64,000 nucleotides of DNA. Origin: Mesostigma viride. Its lineage: Eukaryota > Streptophyta > Mesostigmatophyceae > Mesostigmatales > Mesostigmataceae. Location of the stretch: contig RPFO01000026.1 of the NCBI GenBank assembly GCA_009746045.1, positions 4,388,384 through 4,452,383 of the forward strand. Direction: 5' to 3'. Each line of letters opens with the position of its first letter. Within the stretch, counting starts at the first letter, position 1. The notes under the pieces are model-generated. The model did no database searches. It had not been told where the DNA came from and saw only the letters and a list, made by a program, of their open reading frames with translations. Position numbers and translations under genes: made by a program. This document shows positions 22,364 to 64,000 of the stretch, piece after piece.

Positions 22364-22476
22364 ATGAGGGAAGGGGGGGGTCTCAAGCTGCCCCCCTGCC
22401 CGCTGTGCACACTCAGGCCGGGATTAACAGATGCACTCTGGTGCTCGATCCATGACTCCCCAACGGGAGCACGCGT
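22364..22476 (-). repeat. Partial copy of the inverted-repeat end, outside the right arm
   Basis: Read on the minus strand it carries CTCCCGTTGGGGAGTCATGG, a GGTGCTC equivalent, the TTAATCCCGGCCTGAG stretch and a G-rich run like the GGCAGAGACC block. It is more diverged than the inner arms. Confidence 0.6.
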
Positions 22477-23779
22477 TTAATTTATTCATCAATATATTCT
22501 CGCTATAGCGCCATGCATAGATCGAAGGCGCTGAACTTTATCTGTCATATACATGCCACTGTTATATGGCTGGCCGGCCTGCCATGCGTGGTACATTGCA
22601 TCGTGGTCTTTATCATGATGAGACAACCAGTGCAGGCCAGAAATCTGGAGATATATAAAACAATAGTAGTAATTTATACTACTATTATACTGGAGAGGTA
22701 AGGTATGCGTGTCACGTCATTTGAACTACCTACGTTCAAAAACCGCTCATCGTTCTTTTTTCCACCATCCTTCTGCCTTTTCTTGCAGAGTACAAATGAC
22801 TCAGGGGGCATTTTGGTTGGTTTACTATTCAGCTAGCGCAATCGTCCAGATCCACCCCTATCCGCATATTGGTCACAGAGCGCATGCAAACCGGTGACGG
22901 TCCAAAATAAACCAATTGCTGAGTTGCAGGCCGGGCTCCAACGCAAGTGCCTGAAAGTCCTAGTTCAATGCCATGGTCCATGTATACACATATACATGTT
23001 CTCATTCTATAACCCGACGGTACAGCTGCTGAGGACCAACCCATGGTCATTATAATGCCACCATGCGCATGTGGTGGCTTAGTCATCTTCATTGCGCGAC
23101 CTCTTCGGCCCGCGCGAGCCGGCCTCCTGTGCAGCTTGCTTCTGGCCTTGCTCCCGGTACCTGGAAGGAGGCCGTGCCCAGCACCAATTTTTTTTTTTGC
23201 AAAGGTCAGGCACCAAAAATAGCAGTGCAAGCCACGATCCTTGTCCATCCGAGACATGTAATCGTGTATGCGTGGGAGGCATAGCGGGCTGTAGCAATCT
23301 TGTGCTCATACCATGACATAGAATGGAACGTACTGAACTTGTGACGTGATCACACGCACGCAAGGACACCGTTGCTTATTTACCAGATTTACTACTGGGT
23401 TGAACGCCACACGACGTCATTTTTCGCTTTTGAAAGGTAGCACTTTGAAAGGTACCAAAAAAAGAGTCAGATGCCTGCAACGAGTACGCGCTCGGATTGA
23501 GCCACTTGCAAAGCCGCCTGGCACACCCAGTACGCTACCAAGTTACCCTAAAGCATGCGCCAAGGATACCGCCAAGCAAGCATGTGGAGGCCTCCTGTCA
23601 TCGCCACACGTAACCGCCTGCTCTGCCTCCCCGCCCAGCCCCTGTTGCTCCCCAAGCACCTCCCCTTTCTTCGCGCCTCTTCCCTCCCTTCCCTCCCATT
23701 TTCCCACCCACCTCTTCCTCCCCCTCATCCACATCTTGGTCCCGCTCATCCCTCCCCCATCACCATGCCCCCCTCCTCC
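22477..23779. other. Intergenic sequence with no feature recognised
   Basis: It has short overlapping open frames only, none resembling a family. It contains AT-rich and poly-T patches and a small inverted repeat near 22665-22690 (AATAGTAG...CTACTATT). It lies between the retroelement zone and the 3' end of BMS1. Confidence 0.5.
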
Positions 23780-24252
23780 CTACCCACCTCTTCTCCACCC
23801 CCCTCCCCTCCCCTCCCCCTTTCCCCTCCCCCTCCCCCTCCCCCTCCCCCTCCCCCTCCCCCTCCCCTCCCCCCTCCCCCTCCCCCCTCCCCCCTCCCCT
23901 CCCCCCCCCCCCTCCCCTCCCCCTCCCCCTGCCCCCTGCCCCCCCCCTCCCCCTCCCCCTCCCCCCTCCCCCTCCCCCCTCCCCCTCCCCCCTCCCCCCT
24001 CCCCCCTCCCCCTCCCCCCTCCCCCCTCCCCTCCCCCTCCCCCTCCCCCCTCCGCCCTCCGCCCTCCGCCCTCCGCCCTCCGCCCTCCGCCCTCCGCCCT
24101 CCGCCCTCCGCCCTCCGCCCTCCGCCCTCCGCCCTCCGCCCTCCGCCCTCCGCCCTCCGCCCTCCGCCCTCCGCCCTCCGCCCTCCGCCCTCCGCCCTCC
24201 GCCCTCCGCCCTCCACCCCCCACCCCCCACCCTCCACCCTCCACCCTCCACC
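23780..24252. repeat. C-rich polypyrimidine tract grading into a 7-bp CCCTCCG array and telomere-like CCCTAAA
   Basis: Irregular CCCCCT runs to ~24050 are followed by about 23 units of the 7-mer CCCTCCG (24050-24211), then CCCTCCA units, and at 24250-24270 by CCCTAAA..CCCTAAA, the plant-type telomere complement. The period stays 7 bp throughout, so the array may derive from telomeric repeats. The large open frames here (Pro/Arg/Leu repeats) are artefacts. It borders, and partly encodes, the predicted BMS1 stop. Confidence 0.9.
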
Positions 24253-39101
<14,849 letters not shown>

Positions 39102-40090
39102 TTCTGGTTAAATTATACTAGTGACACCGACTGCTTGGCTCTAAACCATGTTGTTCACGCGGTTATAAGCGAGCCCTGCAACGACAGGGCAGCATACTCC
39201 CACCGCCGGTCTTGTACTCAAATTAGTCCTTGGCTTTGCCTAGAACACTATATTACGGGCACTGAGGCCATGCTGAGGCCGCAAAAATCCAGTAAACCCA
39301 TTTTACATGGAAAAATTATTGCACGTGCAGTCGGCAACTCGGCATTCGGCAACCAGCACAGCAGCAGTGGGGAGCCGGTGACGGGGGCTAGCATTTTTGC
39401 GCGCGCGTGCCTCAGTGCCTGCGGATGACGGTCGCCAGCTGTCAGCCCTTTTACGCGCGGCGCTGCTCGGCAAGGGCAGGCAGTTCTGCGAGTCGACAGC
39501 ATTATTTTCTCAACCAGGTGCTGTCGTGCAGTCGCAACTCGCAACCCTGTCGCAACAGCCATCGCCAGTTCGCCACGGCGGCAGTCAATTAAGAATTATT
39601 GTCGGCGACATAGACGTCGGCCTGCAGCTTTTCCAGCTGTGAAATGCATGCCATGGTAGATGGTGATCTAGTAGGAAAATGTAGTGGCAGTGTGCGACTG
39701 GATTTTTTATTGGGCAGACCTGCTGGATAATCAAGGAATTACCTTCTGAACGGGTTAGGTTGCTGCCGGAAAACAGCGCATTGATTTTGTTGTAGAAGTC
39801 GGAAATGGTAGTGGAAACGAAGGTCCTTAATAAAGGGGAGGGAAAGAACCGGTTTGTGGTGAGTGATACGTTGGGTTCACTATGACAGGTTTATTGATAG
39901 ATTGGGCGCATGGCAATTTTGCAATGAAGCACCAGCAGAGCATTTGCAAGCTAGACTCCAGAGATGTTGCTTGCCATTGCGCGTAGCTGTATGGCTCTAC
40001 GTGCCTCGGGTTTATGTCCAATTCGCACACTGGCATGATGCGCGCCGTCGCGTGGTTTCTCCTCCTGCGACCCGTGGTTTGGTCGTGCAG
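39102..40090. promoter_or_regulatory. Shared intergenic region between divergent BMS1 and UTP20
   Basis: It separates the BMS1 start (39101, minus) from the first recognised UTP20 exon (40091, plus). It should contain both transcription starts and the missing 5' exon of UTP20. No canonical TATA box at a convincing distance or telo-box is evident. AT-rich patches occur at 39108-39120 and 39700-39730. The longest plus frame here (from 39863) opens with GTG and has no in-frame ATG, so it does not give the start. Confidence 0.6.
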
Positions 40091-63645
<23,555 letters not shown>

Positions 63646-64000
63646 GTTCGTACTTGTGCATGCCTGAGTGTTGTTAGGTTGCGCATGCCCGAGTGTGTCA
63701 GGTTGTGCATCAGTGTGTGGGCATATGTGTCATGGACCAAGGACGCGGCGTTCCGCGAGACGTTGCGTGCCTGCATTTTGTATCATTCGTCGGACTGCAA
63801 AGCTTCTTTTTTTCCTCCCTTCGGCTATATCGGGGGTGAACGTTTGCAGTTATTAGACAGTTTGTTATTCGAGTAAGCAGAGTAGTATAGTTTGGTCCAC
63901 GAGGGTTTCCATGCGTGTGTCTGTGCATGCACTCTTGCTTGTGATAAACAAGGGTCATGGCTTAATGAGAACCATGCTCGATAAGCGACCTGGGCATATG
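63646..64000 (+). other. Start of a UTP20 intron, with a copy of the exon 20 end
   Basis: Exon 20 ends AAGGACGCGGCGTTCCGCGA, GATG|GTTCGT. At 63738-63765 AAGGACGCGGCGTTCCGCGA recurs exactly, followed by GACGTTGCGTGCCTGCAT in place of GATGGTTCGTACTTGTGCAT. The copy lacks the GT donor at the matching position. The remaining sequence shows nothing recognisable and the gene continues beyond the window. Confidence 0.85.

Overview
This window is nuclear DNA of an intron-rich eukaryote, most likely a green-lineage alga. The evidence is the spliceosomal introns with GT..AG ends, short TTTAGGG/CCCTAAA (plant-type) telomeric arrays inside the chromosome, a UTP20 N-terminal region that resembles land-plant UTP20, and retroelement fragments that look like green-algal LINE ORF1 and reverse transcriptase. 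The organism call is inference; nothing here fixes the species.

Layout. Positions 1-5870 are one block of simple repeats: about 4.2 kb of (GTGA)n, then about 1.5 kb of (GGGCGT)n, then GC/GT alternation. A single-exon gene for a large tubulin-tyrosine-ligase-like protein with a predicted signal peptide lies at 7288-10542 (+). From 10.5 to 22.5 kb there is a transposable-element graveyard: a ~9.3 kb segment bounded by ~440-bp inverted repeats, four broken copies of an ORF1-like gene, a LINE reverse-transcriptase fragment and a nested 296-bp inverted-repeat element with a 5-bp target duplication.

The rest of the window holds two large genes arranged head to head. BMS1 (ribosome-biogenesis GTPase) runs on the minus strand from 39101 to 24253. 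I resolved it into 17 exons with consistent phases, giving 1274 residues. UTP20 (HEAT-repeat scaffold) runs on the plus strand from about 40091 past the window end. I resolved 20 exons, about 2002 residues, with the 5' exon and the 3' part missing. Both proteins belong to the small-subunit processome that processes pre-18S rRNA in the nucleolus. They share an intergenic region of about 1 kb, which suggests joint expression.

The most unusual signal is in the introns of these two genes. Again and again the 3' end of an exon, with its splice donor, reappears as one or several decayed copies in the following intron. Sometimes the 5' end with its acceptor reappears in the preceding intron. Minisatellites or telomeric repeats often sit between the exon edge and its copy. 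The clearest case is a perfect 36-bp duplication of the UTP20 exon 3 end flanking a telomeric array. Others are a 5-fold array after UTP20 exon 11, about six copies after exon 7, a triplication after exon 19 and a donor array after BMS1 exon 13. Even the stop codon region of the tubulin-ligase-like gene is duplicated. This suggests recurrent break-and-fill-in or slippage events at exon edges that lengthen introns and seed repeats.
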